Below are positions 51,243-60,712 of a stretch of DNA of 64,000 nucleotides, in pieces. The notes under the pieces are model-generated. The model was not told the DNA's origin and searched no databases. It saw nothing but the letters and a program-made list of their open reading frames with translations. How positions within the stretch are numbered: position 1 is the stretch's first letter; every line of letters starts with the position of its first letter. The stretch spans positions 169,826 through 233,825 of the forward strand of contig NZ_JANYME010000003.1 in NCBI RefSeq assembly GCF_026616895.1, in the 5' to 3' direction. Origin of the DNA: Campylobacter sp. MG1. GTDB lineage: Bacteria > Campylobacterota > Campylobacteria > Campylobacterales > Campylobacteraceae. The position numbers and the translations under genes are program-made.

Positions 51243-54035
51243 TTAATCATTTTTATTTTCTAACCAAAAAATCTCAGTTTTTGCTATTTTATATCCTTCA
51301 TTTTCTATCATTAATTTATAAAATTCTAGCTGTTTTTGATAGGCATTTTCTTTTTCTTGGGATTTTTTGCCTGTTTTAAAATCTACTATTACATAAGCAC
51401 CACAATCGTTATCGTAATAAATTAAATCACAAATCCCTGTTTTATCAGGTGTGTTGATTTCTAATTCATAGTGTTTGTTAGGTGATTGTGCCACTTTTTT
51501 TGCAAGGTTTGAATTGATATAATTATTAAACAAACCAATAATCTTATCTTTGTATTCACTAAGTTCACATTCATTTATAAAACCCATCAAAATCTCATTT
51601 GTAGAATGCTCGTGAAATTTCTCTATCATTTTATGAACGCAACTTCCTATTTTTGTATTAAGATTTTCAACGCTATTTGTATTTGTGGCTGTAGTGATAT
51701 GCTTATCTATTTTTAATTTATTTAGCTTTATTGTTTCTTGCTTAGGGCTAGTTTGCTTACAAGGGCTAATTTCATCTAGTAATAATTTTTCTCCTAAATC
51801 CTTTAAATCCTTGCAAATCATACTTTCATCTTTATATAGTTCATCAAGCATAGCTAAAAAAGAATTATCATTTGGCTTAGTTTTTGATAAAGTATAAGAT
51901 AAAACTATATGCTTAATAGCCCTAGTTATCGCTACATACAATAGTCTTTTATTTTCATCAATATCTTGCTTTTTAGCTTGATTTTTGCTTAGCTCATAGC
52001 TTAGACTTGGCTCATCGCCTATTTTAAATCCTATATAATTCTCGCTAATTTTAAGAGAAGAATTATTCACTCCTAAAGCCTTGTTTACATTCATCAAAAC
52101 GACCATTTCATACTCCAATCCTTTAGTTGAATGAATTGTACATAGGTTGATTTTATAATTATTTACAAATTTTGCTTGGGATTTTGTGCTAGTTTGTTTT
52201 CGTTTTTTTAGCTCTTTTATTATGTTTTCTTTGCTTTTTTTACTCTCAAGCTTGATTATCTCATCTAAAAACTCATCTAAATTAGCCCTTGATTTTTCAT
52301 CGCTAAATACATCATAAAAGCCTTTTTCGTAGTATAAATGTACTAAAAATTCTGATAAACTCAAGCTTTCAAACCAACTTTTAAACTCGCTAAAAACACT
52401 AAAATCATTAGATTTTATAAGCCTAAGTCTATCATCATCGTTTAGATTAAAAATATCATTAAAAAGTGCTAGTTTTTCATAGTTTGTGTATTTTTCATCT
52501 TCTTTTTTATTTTTTATATTATATAGTGCAAAAATAAGGTTTAAAATATGATTTATTTCTGTTCTTTCATAAAATTTAGTATTATCATCAACACAATATT
52601 TCACACCAAATTCATCTAGTTTTTTAGCTAGATTATTCATTTGTGCTCTTGTATCAAACATCACCGCTATTTTATCATCTTTGTTTAGTTTATAAATATC
52701 ATCTACTTGAACTAAAAATTTCGCCGTATTTTCATATCTTTCATCGCTATTTTCTACAATATAACTAATACTTCCACCTTTTAAATTATCATTTTTAGCG
52801 TTTAAGTCCGTATCTTTTAAATGTGAAAAAAGCTTTCTTGTGATTTGATTTATTATATTTAAGATTTCTTTGCTACTTCTATAATTATCATTCATAAAAA
52901 CTTGCTCTAAATCTTTTATGGCATTTTTATATACATTTACATTTGCTCCTGCAAAAGCATAGATTGATTGTTTGATATCCCCAACACTAAAAATATTTAC
53001 ATTATTTAGCTTATTTATTATGCTATATTGCTCTTCATTAGTGTCTTGAAACTCATCAAACATAATGTAATTTATATCTTTTAGCTCATCAATTTCTTTT
53101 ATGAATTTATTAATAAGCATATCAAAATCCATAAATTTCTCATTTTTAGCTAATTGCTCGTAATTTTGCCTAAGCTCATTTGCTAGTTTTAGCATAATTT
53201 CAAAAAGCTTAACAAACTCATCTTGGACATTTAAAGCTCTTTTATAACATACAAATTCTTTTAGTTTTTCTATATATTCTTTTTGTTCCATTGTGCCTGA
53301 TTTTCGTGGTATTACATCACTTACGCCGTCTAATACACCTAAAGCCAAGTCCTTTTTATCCCCTAAAATATCGATGTTTTGGTATAGATAGTCTATATCA
53401 ATTTTTTTAAGCTCTAAATACTCATATTCAATTTCATCAAGCTTAAAATTTTTGCAAATTTGTCTAAACCTATCATCAAATATATACGCCTTACAAAACT
53501 CATTTAAAGTATTTAAGTCCAGCTCTTTTACTAATTTTTCATTGTTACTAAGTAACTCAAAATAAAGCTCATTAAAACATTTATTTTTAAGCTCATCATC
53601 CAATAACTCAAAGCTTAAAAAAGGATTTTGCTCTTTTAAAAGCTTTGTAGCAAAAGAATGAAAAGTGCAAATATTTACTTTATGTATATTTTTTATGGCT
53701 GTTTTTAGGGTTTGTTTTATGTAATTTGAATTCTTAACCTTCTCAAATCTAGCCTTATCAATCCCACTTAATCTATCATCTAAAATATCTTGCATTAGTG
53801 TAAAAATACGGCTTTTCATCTCATTTGCCGCTGCATTTGTATAAGTTAGCGTTAGGATATTTTCTACATTTTTACTATTTTGTTCTGTATAAAAAAACTC
53901 ATCATCTACACTACTAGCAAACAAATCAAACCCTAAAATAGCATTTATATATCTTCTACTAAGAGTGTAGGTTTTGCCAGTTCCTGCACCTGCATTTATA
54001 GTAAAGCTTTTTTGTATGCTGTATTTATTCATCAT
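51243..54035 (-). CDS. addA: AddA-type UvrD/Rep helicase
   Basis: This is the motor subunit of the AddAB double-strand-break repair complex. The Q/Walker A region is FTINAGAGTGKTYTLSRRYI. Motif Ia–III (LTYTNAAANEMKSRI, MFDEFQDTNEEQYSIINKL), motif V–VI (CTIHSTKGLEYEMVVLMNV, RLLYVAITRAIKHIVLSYT) and the C-terminal RecB-type nuclease (GICDLIYYDNDCGAYVIVDF) are present. At 930 residues it is complete. It overlaps addB by 11 bases and matches the Cj1481c–Cj1482c pair. Confidence 0.94.
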   Translation of the reverse strand: MMNKYSIQKSFTINAGAGTGKTYTLSRRYINAILGFDLFASSVDDEFFYTEQNSKNVENILTLTYTNAAANEMKSRIFTLMQDILDDRLSGIDKARFEKVKNSNYIKQTLKTAIKNIHKVNICTFHSFATKLLKEQNPFLSFELLDDELKNKCFNELYFELLSNNEKLVKELDLNTLNEFCKAYIFDDRFRQICKNFKLDEIEYEYLELKKIDIDYLYQNIDILGDKKDLALGVLDGVSDVIPRKSGTMEQKEYIEKLKEFVCYKRALNVQDEFVKLFEIMLKLANELRQNYEQLAKNEKFMDFDMLINKFIKEIDELKDINYIMFDEFQDTNEEQYSIINKLNNVNIFSVGDIKQSIYAFAGANVNVYKNAIKDLEQVFMNDNYRSSKEILNIINQITRKLFSHLKDTDLNAKNDNLKGGSISYIVENSDERYENTAKFLVQVDDIYKLNKDDKIAVMFDTRAQMNNLAKKLDEFGVKYCVDDNTKFYERTEINHILNLIFALYNIKNKKEDEKYTNYEKLALFNDIFNLNDDDRLRLIKSNDFSVFSEFKSWFESLSLSEFLVHLYYEKGFYDVFSDEKSRANLDEFLDEIIKLESKKSKENIIKELKKRKQTSTKSQAKFVNNYKINLCTIHSTKGLEYEMVVLMNVNKALGVNNSSLKISENYIGFKIGDEPSLSYELSKNQAKKQDIDENKRLLYVAITRAIKHIVLSYTLSKTKPNDNSFLAMLDELYKDESMICKDLKDLGEKLLLDEISPCKQTSPKQETIKLNKLKIDKHITTATNTNSVENLNTKIGSCVHKMIEKFHEHSTNEILMGFINECELSEYKDKIIGLFNNYINSNLAKKVAQSPNKHYELEINTPDKTGICDLIYYDNDCGAYVIVDFKTGKKSQEKENAYQKQLEFYKLMIENEGYKIAKTEIFWLENKND

Positions 54036-56013
54036 TTGTTCCTTTATCGCAAATATTGTTTATAGGACAATATTTACAATTATCGTTTTCTTTAGCTTTA
54101 AACTCGCCTTTTTGTATAAACTCATCAAGCTTTTTTATCTCTTGCTCTAAACCCTTTAAATACTCTTGGCTGTATTCTAAAAAAGCAAATTCCGTTTTCA
54201 AATTCTTTGTGTTAAATGTGAGTAAAGATGCTTTATAGTACTTCATATTTGGATATTTTTTACTTGCGTATAACAAATATAAACCTAGTTGAAAATCTTC
54301 ATAAGACTTTATTTGTTCCATTCTTTTTTCATCTATTTTGTCCTTTTTACTGCTTTTATAATCAACGATATTTATAAAATCATCTCCTATGTCAAGTCTA
54401 TCAATAAAGCCTTTTATATAATAATTATTCTCGTCACTAGGGTTTAAATCTTTATCTAGGAAAAACTCAAATTCAGTTTTTGTATCATTAATATTATTTT
54501 CACTTCTATAATCTTCGTAATATTTCAAAAACTTAGCCACCGCACTAGGCTCATCATCGTTGCTAACACCCTTTAAAAGCTTGTTTTTATATATTTTCAT
54601 ATAAATATTTAGCTCTTTTAGTCCATTTTTTTCTTTTTTTAAAAAATCATCAAATGCTAAATCAATGCTATTTTTTGCTAGGTTTTGTTTATTAAAACTA
54701 TCACCCCAACCTTTTACAATATGCTCAAAACAACTATGCATTATAGTGCCTTTTTCGTTTGGCTCTAAATCGCTTTGTTCTAATTCATCATTTTTTATCC
54801 CTAAAGCACTTTCATACAAAAATCTTTTAGGACAAAGCCTTAGAGTATTATATTTACTAGCACTCATTTTACATTCTAGCTTCACGGGTTTAGCTACTTT
54901 AGGACTAAAAGCAAAACAATCTTTTAAAACACGCTTTTTTAAAAACTTGGCCTTAGTAAAATCATCTTTACAAATTATAGACTTAGCTACACTTTTAGCG
55001 TTTAGATAATCAGTACTTAGTAGGTATAATTCTTTTGTATTTTGCTTTAGATTTTCATAAACAGCTTTAGAAAACTCATAAGAATTATATTTATAGATAT
55101 CCTTTTTTAAAAACACATTATCGCTTGAATTAATAGGGAAATTTTCAAAATCTAGTCCTAGTAAAATAACTCTTTCATTTAGCTCATTTGAACCTATAAA
55201 TTCGCTTAATTCTTCTAATCTTATGCCATTTTTTGGATAGTCTTTGCTTAGCTTTTTGCTTAGGTATTCTTTAATAAAATCTTTATTTAAATTAGAAAAA
55301 TATTTTTCGTATTTTTTCATATAAGCATTTGTTTTTTGCTCTAGCAAGTCATTATCAATTACTATGCTTTTATGATAAGAATACACATCAATTTTTGCCA
55401 TGGTTTTATAAAGCTCAAAATATCTAGAATAAATACTCAAAGAAGTAGCAACAAGCCTAAAGCTAAACTTATTTTGTATAAATTCTCTTGCTAGGCTTAA
55501 GGCTAGTTTTACTTCTTCGTGTATGCTTGTGATTTTATCTTTGTAGGTGTAGATTTTAGGGATTTGATTATTTTTAGGGAATTTTTTTAGGGCTTTTGCG
55601 TTTAGATTGTTTATAAAATCTTCTTCAAATTTGTTGTTATATAAACATATATTATCCACATAAAACTCATCCACATAAATATCGTTAAAATCGCTGACAT
55701 CAGCAAATCCACACTTTAGATTAAATCTTTTTCTAAGCTCATCACAGGCTTTTTTTACCTTTAAAAAGCTATCTTTATATTCATCTTTTATATCTAAATC
55801 TTGCCTGTAAGCGTATATAAAATCACTACATTCTACATCGCCTAATTCTTGCTTTATGATATAAGTTAGCATAAATTCATCTAATTCATCAGTGTATAAA
55901 CTCTCAAGCGTAACACACTTAGTAAAGGCATTTAAACCAAAATCTTTTAAATGCCTTTTAACAAACTCTGCCTTAGCATAAGAATAAGTTATCACTAAAT
56001 CTTTTTTAATCAT
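54025..56013 (-). CDS. addB: AddB-type exonuclease subunit
   Basis: This is the partner of AddA, with a C-terminal PD-(D/E)xK nuclease domain. RLCPKRFLYESALGI holds the first cluster Cys, GFIDRLDIGDDFINIVDYKS the catalytic acidic residues and Lys, and CKYCPINNIC the last three Cys of the 4Fe-4S cluster. The N-terminal helicase-like half is degenerate, as is usual. At 662 residues it is short, as in other Campylobacter. It overlaps both neighbours, so the 168-residue unknown gene upstream is in the same operon. Confidence 0.92.
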   Translation of the reverse strand: MIKKDLVITYSYAKAEFVKRHLKDFGLNAFTKCVTLESLYTDELDEFMLTYIIKQELGDVECSDFIYAYRQDLDIKDEYKDSFLKVKKACDELRKRFNLKCGFADVSDFNDIYVDEFYVDNICLYNNKFEEDFINNLNAKALKKFPKNNQIPKIYTYKDKITSIHEEVKLALSLAREFIQNKFSFRLVATSLSIYSRYFELYKTMAKIDVYSYHKSIVIDNDLLEQKTNAYMKKYEKYFSNLNKDFIKEYLSKKLSKDYPKNGIRLEELSEFIGSNELNERVILLGLDFENFPINSSDNVFLKKDIYKYNSYEFSKAVYENLKQNTKELYLLSTDYLNAKSVAKSIICKDDFTKAKFLKKRVLKDCFAFSPKVAKPVKLECKMSASKYNTLRLCPKRFLYESALGIKNDELEQSDLEPNEKGTIMHSCFEHIVKGWGDSFNKQNLAKNSIDLAFDDFLKKEKNGLKELNIYMKIYKNKLLKGVSNDDEPSAVAKFLKYYEDYRSENNINDTKTEFEFFLDKDLNPSDENNYYIKGFIDRLDIGDDFINIVDYKSSKKDKIDEKRMEQIKSYEDFQLGLYLLYASKKYPNMKYYKASLLTFNTKNLKTEFAFLEYSQEYLKGLEQEIKKLDEFIQKGEFKAKENDNCKYCPINNICDKGTNDE

Positions 56014-56512
56014 AATCTACCTTTATATAATAAGCATTTGTGCCTACTTTAGCATAATATTCTATTATCTCACATCCTCTTATAATACCGTTTTTTTCTT
56101 TATAATGCTCTTTTGCTAGAGCTTTTAGCTTTTGTTCAGTTGCATTAGTGTCTAAAAACATAAAATCATCTTTATTTAGCTTTACTTTAGTTTCTAAACC
56201 ATATCCTAAAGCATTACTCCAACTAGTTACTTTATAATCTGTGATTGCGTGGCAATAACAAACACTTAGCCTTTGAATTTCATCTTTTAATTTATCGTAT
56301 TCATTTAATTTATCATCAATATTCATCCCTAAAAGCTCATAAGCTAAAACCAAAAACGACCTATTGCTAGTGCAACCATCCCAAGTAGCTCTATCTAAAA
56401 ACTCTTCATCGCTATTACATTCTAAATATATTTGCACCTTTTTATCAAATTTTGCCTTTGTGTTATAGCCAAATTCTTTATAATCTAAATCTTTTATCTG
56501 TTCTTTTATCAT
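56006..56512 (-). CDS. Hypothetical protein upstream of addB
   Basis: No family was recognised. The 168-residue protein is soluble, with mixed alpha/beta character and five Cys residues (in YLECNSD, DGCTSN, SVCYCHA and RGCEI). It starts after a good AAGGAG site, overlaps addB by 8 bases and follows the BspA-like gene by 9 bases. It links the accessory cluster to the addAB operon. No motif suggests an enzyme. Confidence 0.65.
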   Translation of the reverse strand: MIKEQIKDLDYKEFGYNTKAKFDKKVQIYLECNSDEEFLDRATWDGCTSNRSFLVLAYELLGMNIDDKLNEYDKLKDEIQRLSVCYCHAITDYKVTSWSNALGYGLETKVKLNKDDFMFLDTNATEQKLKALAKEHYKEKNGIIRGCEIIEYYAKVGTNAYYIKVDYD

Positions 56513-56521
56513 AAAAACTCC

Positions 56522-57961
56522 TTAGTTTGCTTTAATTTCGTTTGTTTGTATGCTTATATTTTTTAATTTTTCACAACCCTTAAAAGTATCTTCGTATTCA
56601 AGCACTTTTGGTGTGATTAAAGATAAATTTACACAATCTTTTAAAGATATATCTTTTTCTTCACAATCAAGAGTTCTTACAAAGTGGATATTTTTTGCTA
56701 GATTTATACAGCCATTAAAGGTATTTTTCACATTATATAAACAATCGTTTTTGACAATAAACTCTTGATTAAAACTAATACAATCCCTAAACATCTCCCT
56801 AATATTTTCAAGCGAGCAAGTATTAAAATCTAGCCTTTGATTAAACTTAACGCAGTTTCTAAACATCTCAGCCATATTATGCACCTTATGTGTATCTAGC
56901 ATCACCTTACTATCAAAACTCTTGCACCCACTAAACATAGAGCAGGTTGCAAGAAGCTCTTTAGAATTACTCGCATTTATTTCTTGATTAAAGCTAACGC
57001 AGTCTTTAAACATATCGCAAGTTGCAATTACATTAGAAAAATCAAAATTGATTTTTTGATTAAACTTAGTGCAACCATCAAACATACCTTCAAAATATTT
57101 TGCATTCTGGGTATTAAAATTCACTTCTTGATTGAAATTCCCACAATCACTAAACATATATGTAAAGTCTTCTACATTACTTGTATCAAAGCTAAGCTTT
57201 TCGTTAAAATCACCACACCCACTAAACATACTTCGCATAGATTTGATACGAGAAGTATCCCACTCATTTATCCCACCAAAATCACTCCTTTTGCTATTTA
57301 AAAAAGCACATTCAAGGCTAGTAGTATTTGATATATCAATATCTTTTAAATTTATACTTTCATTTAAACATAGCGACATCACTTCATAATTATTGCTTGG
57401 ATAATATTTATTATCTTTATATTCTATAGTGTTACAAATCTTGCTTGTATCAACCCTATATATAGCACCATTAGTATGCAAAACATAAAGCTCATAGATA
57501 TTTTTAGGGATAAATTGCTCATATTTATACTCTATATCTTTTATAACTTCTCTATCTTTCCAAGATCCTAAACCAAGCTTTGATAAATCCACCCTACCAC
57601 TATCAAACATAGCCAAAATCTCATCTAATTTATCGGCATTTAAAGAAAAATTATTTTCTTTTTTACGAAGAAGTCCCCAAGGAACTAGTTTAAAAAGTCC
57701 GTAGATATTAGGATGGTGTGGGTAAAGGTTTTGAATTTTTCTAAGCCTTTTAGAGCCTAACTTTTTATATAGTCTTCTTTGGCTATCTTTTATGGTTCTT
57801 TTAGAAGAATAATCATCTTTTATAAAAAATATATCTTTTTTACTAAGATACTCAATCTGTTTTTGCTCTTTTTTGCTCCACCTTTGATATGTGTGGATTT
57901 TAAAACCTTTTGCTATGGTTTTTGCATAGTTTTTTCTTAATTTTTTTCTAGCTGTTTTCAT
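56522..57961 (-). CDS. BspA-like (DUF285) repeat protein 1
   Basis: The C-terminal 300 residues (about 180–479) consist of about 24-residue leucine-rich-like repeats with the pattern DTSNVEDFTYMFSDCGNFNQ. A domain cap precedes them (KYYPSNNYEVMSLCLNESIN, then RSDFGGINEWDTS). The N-terminal 170 residues are very basic (KTARKKLRKNYAKTIAKGF, then RRLYKKLGSKRLRK) and not repetitive; they may bind nucleic acid, but this is only a suggestion. No signal peptide is seen. An AAGGAG site precedes the ATG. Repeats here have diverged more than in proteins 2 and 3. Confidence 0.88.
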   Translation of the reverse strand: MKTARKKLRKNYAKTIAKGFKIHTYQRWSKKEQKQIEYLSKKDIFFIKDDYSSKRTIKDSQRRLYKKLGSKRLRKIQNLYPHHPNIYGLFKLVPWGLLRKKENNFSLNADKLDEILAMFDSGRVDLSKLGLGSWKDREVIKDIEYKYEQFIPKNIYELYVLHTNGAIYRVDTSKICNTIEYKDNKYYPSNNYEVMSLCLNESINLKDIDISNTTSLECAFLNSKRSDFGGINEWDTSRIKSMRSMFSGCGDFNEKLSFDTSNVEDFTYMFSDCGNFNQEVNFNTQNAKYFEGMFDGCTKFNQKINFDFSNVIATCDMFKDCVSFNQEINASNSKELLATCSMFSGCKSFDSKVMLDTHKVHNMAEMFRNCVKFNQRLDFNTCSLENIREMFRDCISFNQEFIVKNDCLYNVKNTFNGCINLAKNIHFVRTLDCEEKDISLKDCVNLSLITPKVLEYEDTFKGCEKLKNISIQTNEIKAN

Positions 57962-58008
57962 AAAATCTCCTTAAAACAAAAAAGATTTTACCACATCAGC
58001 TAGACATC

Positions 58009-58893
58009 CTAAGTCTTTAAATACCATAAATATTCTTTTATGGTATTTTCGTTTTTAAGAGCTAGTTCTTTTGGGGCTAGTATTTTTACATAAGGGATAA
58101 ATTGCCATATAGTGCTAAGCAATTCTTCATCTAAAGATATTTTTGTGCTTAGGATTAACTTATCTTTGTCTTTTGAGATGATTTCTTGATTTGCTAGTAT
58201 TTTTCTATACAAAAAATACTCTCTAGCAAAGCCATTTACTTCTAAAACAACTTCTTTTTCTTCTAAGCTAGTAGCAAAAAAATGCTTTTGTTCTTTTATG
58301 TTTTTTAAAACATTTTCATCTGGGATAAACTTTTCATTAGTTACTACTATAGCCTTTAGCTTATACATTGTAAATGTTCTAATTTCATCATTATAAGTAG
58401 CTAGTAAATACCAAACGCCTAGATGATTTATGAGTTTATATGGCTTTAAAACTCTAGCTTTTTCGTTGTGAATAGCTTTTATGATTTTTTGCTCCATTAT
58501 GGCTTTGCTAAGGATTTCAAAACTATCAAGGTTGCAAACTGCTTCATAATTTTGAGATTTTAAAGGACTTATGGGTGAGCTTAAAAGCATATTTATAAAA
58601 TCATCACTAAGTTTAGTAGGAAATGAGCTTAAGCCAAAAAGTGCTGCGAGTTTATTTAAATCATCTTTTGAAGTTTTAAGTAAATTTGTATCTTTTAAAT
58701 AATACCTTCCAAGCTCATCTTTAGCGATAGGCAAACTCTCAAGCCTTTGCATAATATCACGCTGAATTGTTCGCTCACTTACTCCGTATTCAAGTGCTAG
58801 TTCTGCTTTACTTAAATGCTCTTTATTATAAAGTCTAATTAGGATTTGCATAACCCTAACTACCAAAAAATCTCCTACGCTTGGTGTTCTCAT
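58009..58893 (-). CDS. WYL-domain transcriptional regulator
   Basis: The N-terminal helix-turn-helix is visible as LSKAELALEYGVSERTIQRD. A middle WYL domain (about residues 130–210) has KPYKLINHLGVWYLLATYND and IRTFTMYKLKA, and a C-terminal WCX-like extension follows. At 294 residues it is a typical single-WYL regulator. Such proteins control phage-defence genes in several bacteria. It lies 2 bases after the DUF262 gene, so it probably controls that gene or the whole cluster. Confidence 0.9.
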   Translation of the reverse strand: MRTPSVGDFLVVRVMQILIRLYNKEHLSKAELALEYGVSERTIQRDIMQRLESLPIAKDELGRYYLKDTNLLKTSKDDLNKLAALFGLSSFPTKLSDDFINMLLSSPISPLKSQNYEAVCNLDSFEILSKAIMEQKIIKAIHNEKARVLKPYKLINHLGVWYLLATYNDEIRTFTMYKLKAIVVTNEKFIPDENVLKNIKEQKHFFATSLEEKEVVLEVNGFAREYFLYRKILANQEIISKDKDKLILSTKISLDEELLSTIWQFIPYVKILAPKELALKNENTIKEYLWYLKT

Positions 58894-58895
58894 GC

Positions 58896-60581
58896 TTAGG
58901 CTTTAAACCTTTCTTTTAACTTCTTTTTTAACTCTTTTTTTCTATCTTCTATAAATTCTTTGATACCTTCGATATCATCTTTAGAAACAAGCTTATTTTC
59001 TGTTATTAAATTTCCTTTAATTATTTTATTTTTTTCATATTCTTTTAGCTTTTTCATCCATTCTAAAGGACATTCATCTGATTTTTTTCTATTGTCTCTA
59101 AAAAACAACAACTGGGTATTACCTAAAGAATTTATTAGTTTTTTAAGCTCAGAATTGTTTTTAGATATAGACTTAGGATAAATATGGTCTATATCGTATT
59201 GTGCGGCTGTGATGTCTATCTGTGGATTTAACAAGCTTAATATATAAAACATTTGATTTTTATGACTTTGGACTGTGTATTGATATTTGTCTAAAATGTC
59301 ATCTATTTTACTATCCCTTAAAATCGCTTTTTTATTGTCACTTAAAACACTATTTATATTATCTATACTTATAGTGTAATTATCGTTTTTAATAACATCT
59401 CTAATTTGCCCTAAAGTAGTATCTGAACTACCACTATAAGTCCCTACAATAATACTTATTTGAATGAAACTAATCAAATCTTCTCTTAATTTTGCATAAC
59501 TTGGCTCACTTGAGTCTATTAATTTATCCATATTTTTTTGATGATACATGACAAAAGCAACCAAAACTATAGGATAAAAAGATAAGCCTTTTAAATCCCC
59601 ATAACCACAATATCTATCTAAAAATTTAACACTTGATTTTAAAGAATTCTCAATACTTTTAAAATTATTTTCAATCTGTTCTATAATATCAGTCTCTCTA
59701 AATGTCTTTAAGTCATATTTAACTGAATTTGCAAAAATACACAAACAAGTCCTTAAAAATACATCTTTGTCTAAAGAATTTAAGCTACTTGACTTGTTTT
59801 TGTACTCATCATTGATATCGCTTAAAAGCTCTTCTATCTTTGATTTTAGATTTTGAGTTTCACTAATAAGTAAAGAAAAAAGTAAATCGGATTTTTCTAG
59901 CTTTCTACCACCACTATTTACTCTCACAAAAATATCTAAAGCTTTATTTGAATTGTCTTTTGTGATAGTGTGTTCGGGTATATCTTTTTTTGCAAATCTA
60001 TCTCTTAATCTATCACAATTTTTATATTCTTTATTTTTTAAATTTAACTCTTCACCTAATTTCTCTAGCTCATTTTCACTAATATCTAACATATAACTTA
60101 CTTTTACCCAAACATTATCACAATCATCTTTATATACAAAAGCAAAATCATTATGATTACCATCTTTTAGGATGGTGTATTTGCCTAACTCTTCTTTTGA
60201 TTTAAAATCAAACTCATAAACATTTTCTTCGCTTTCTTCATCTTTATAACTGGCGTTAAAATAAAGCTTTTTGCCATTGTAATCACCATAAGTAGCAAGA
60301 TATAAAGAAGTAAGCCTTTGCTGTCCATCTAAAACAGCTTTTAGGTCGGTTGAACCACCATCGTATTGTTTTTTCTTGTCGTTTGTGCTTTCTAAAAATG
60401 TATAAAAACCTTGTACATCTCCATCTAATTCCCACAATAAAATCATACCCAAAGGATAATCTTGCATAATAGAATCAAATAGGTTTATAATCTGCTCTTC
60501 TTTCCATACATAATCACGCTGTATATCAGGTAGTAGATATGATTTATTTTTAATATTTTTGATTAAATTTGCAATTGTCAT
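58896..60581 (-). CDS. GmrSD-like DUF262/DUF1524 protein
   Basis: The N-terminal DUF262 (ParB-like nucleotidase) domain has LLPDIQRDYVWKEEQIINLF, YPLGMILLWE and AVLDGQQRLTSLYLATYGDY, with FVRVNSGGRKLEKSDLLFSL downstream. The C-terminal DUF1524 domain holds the HNH-type nuclease motif YDIDHIYPKSIS and NTQLLFFRDNRKKSDECPLE. Both halves are fused in 561 residues, as in single-chain GmrSD type IV restriction enzymes that attack modified phage DNA. Activity is inferred from these motifs. It leads the WYL gene. Confidence 0.9.
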   Translation of the reverse strand: MTIANLIKNIKNKSYLLPDIQRDYVWKEEQIINLFDSIMQDYPLGMILLWELDGDVQGFYTFLESTNDKKKQYDGGSTDLKAVLDGQQRLTSLYLATYGDYNGKKLYFNASYKDEESEENVYEFDFKSKEELGKYTILKDGNHNDFAFVYKDDCDNVWVKVSYMLDISENELEKLGEELNLKNKEYKNCDRLRDRFAKKDIPEHTITKDNSNKALDIFVRVNSGGRKLEKSDLLFSLLISETQNLKSKIEELLSDINDEYKNKSSSLNSLDKDVFLRTCLCIFANSVKYDLKTFRETDIIEQIENNFKSIENSLKSSVKFLDRYCGYGDLKGLSFYPIVLVAFVMYHQKNMDKLIDSSEPSYAKLREDLISFIQISIIVGTYSGSSDTTLGQIRDVIKNDNYTISIDNINSVLSDNKKAILRDSKIDDILDKYQYTVQSHKNQMFYILSLLNPQIDITAAQYDIDHIYPKSISKNNSELKKLINSLGNTQLLFFRDNRKKSDECPLEWMKKLKEYEKNKIIKGNLITENKLVSKDDIEGIKEFIEDRKKELKKKLKERFKA

Positions 60582-60645
60582 CTTTTATCCTTATAAATTT
60601 TTGTTTGATTGTCAGATTCTTATTTTAATTTCTTTAAGTTAAAAA

Positions 60646-60708
60646 GAATTTAAAATAGGAATTTCGTTTGTTTGAAATACTAGAAAATACTCAAACAAAC
60701 GAAATTTA
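60646..60708. repeat. Repeated terminator block, copy A
   Basis: This 63-base block is repeated at 62550–62612 with one mismatch. Inside it, AATTTCGTTTGTTTGA (60660–60675) pairs with TCAAACAAACGAAATT (60691–60706), a 16-base stem directly after the stop of BspA-like gene 2. It is probably a terminator, and may also be a recombination site between copies. Confidence 0.8.
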
Positions 60709-60712
60709 GTGA

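Noticed and set aside
51194..51250. 18-codon frame overlapping the end of addA
   Set aside because: No ribosome site and no family; the overlap with the addA stop is likely chance.
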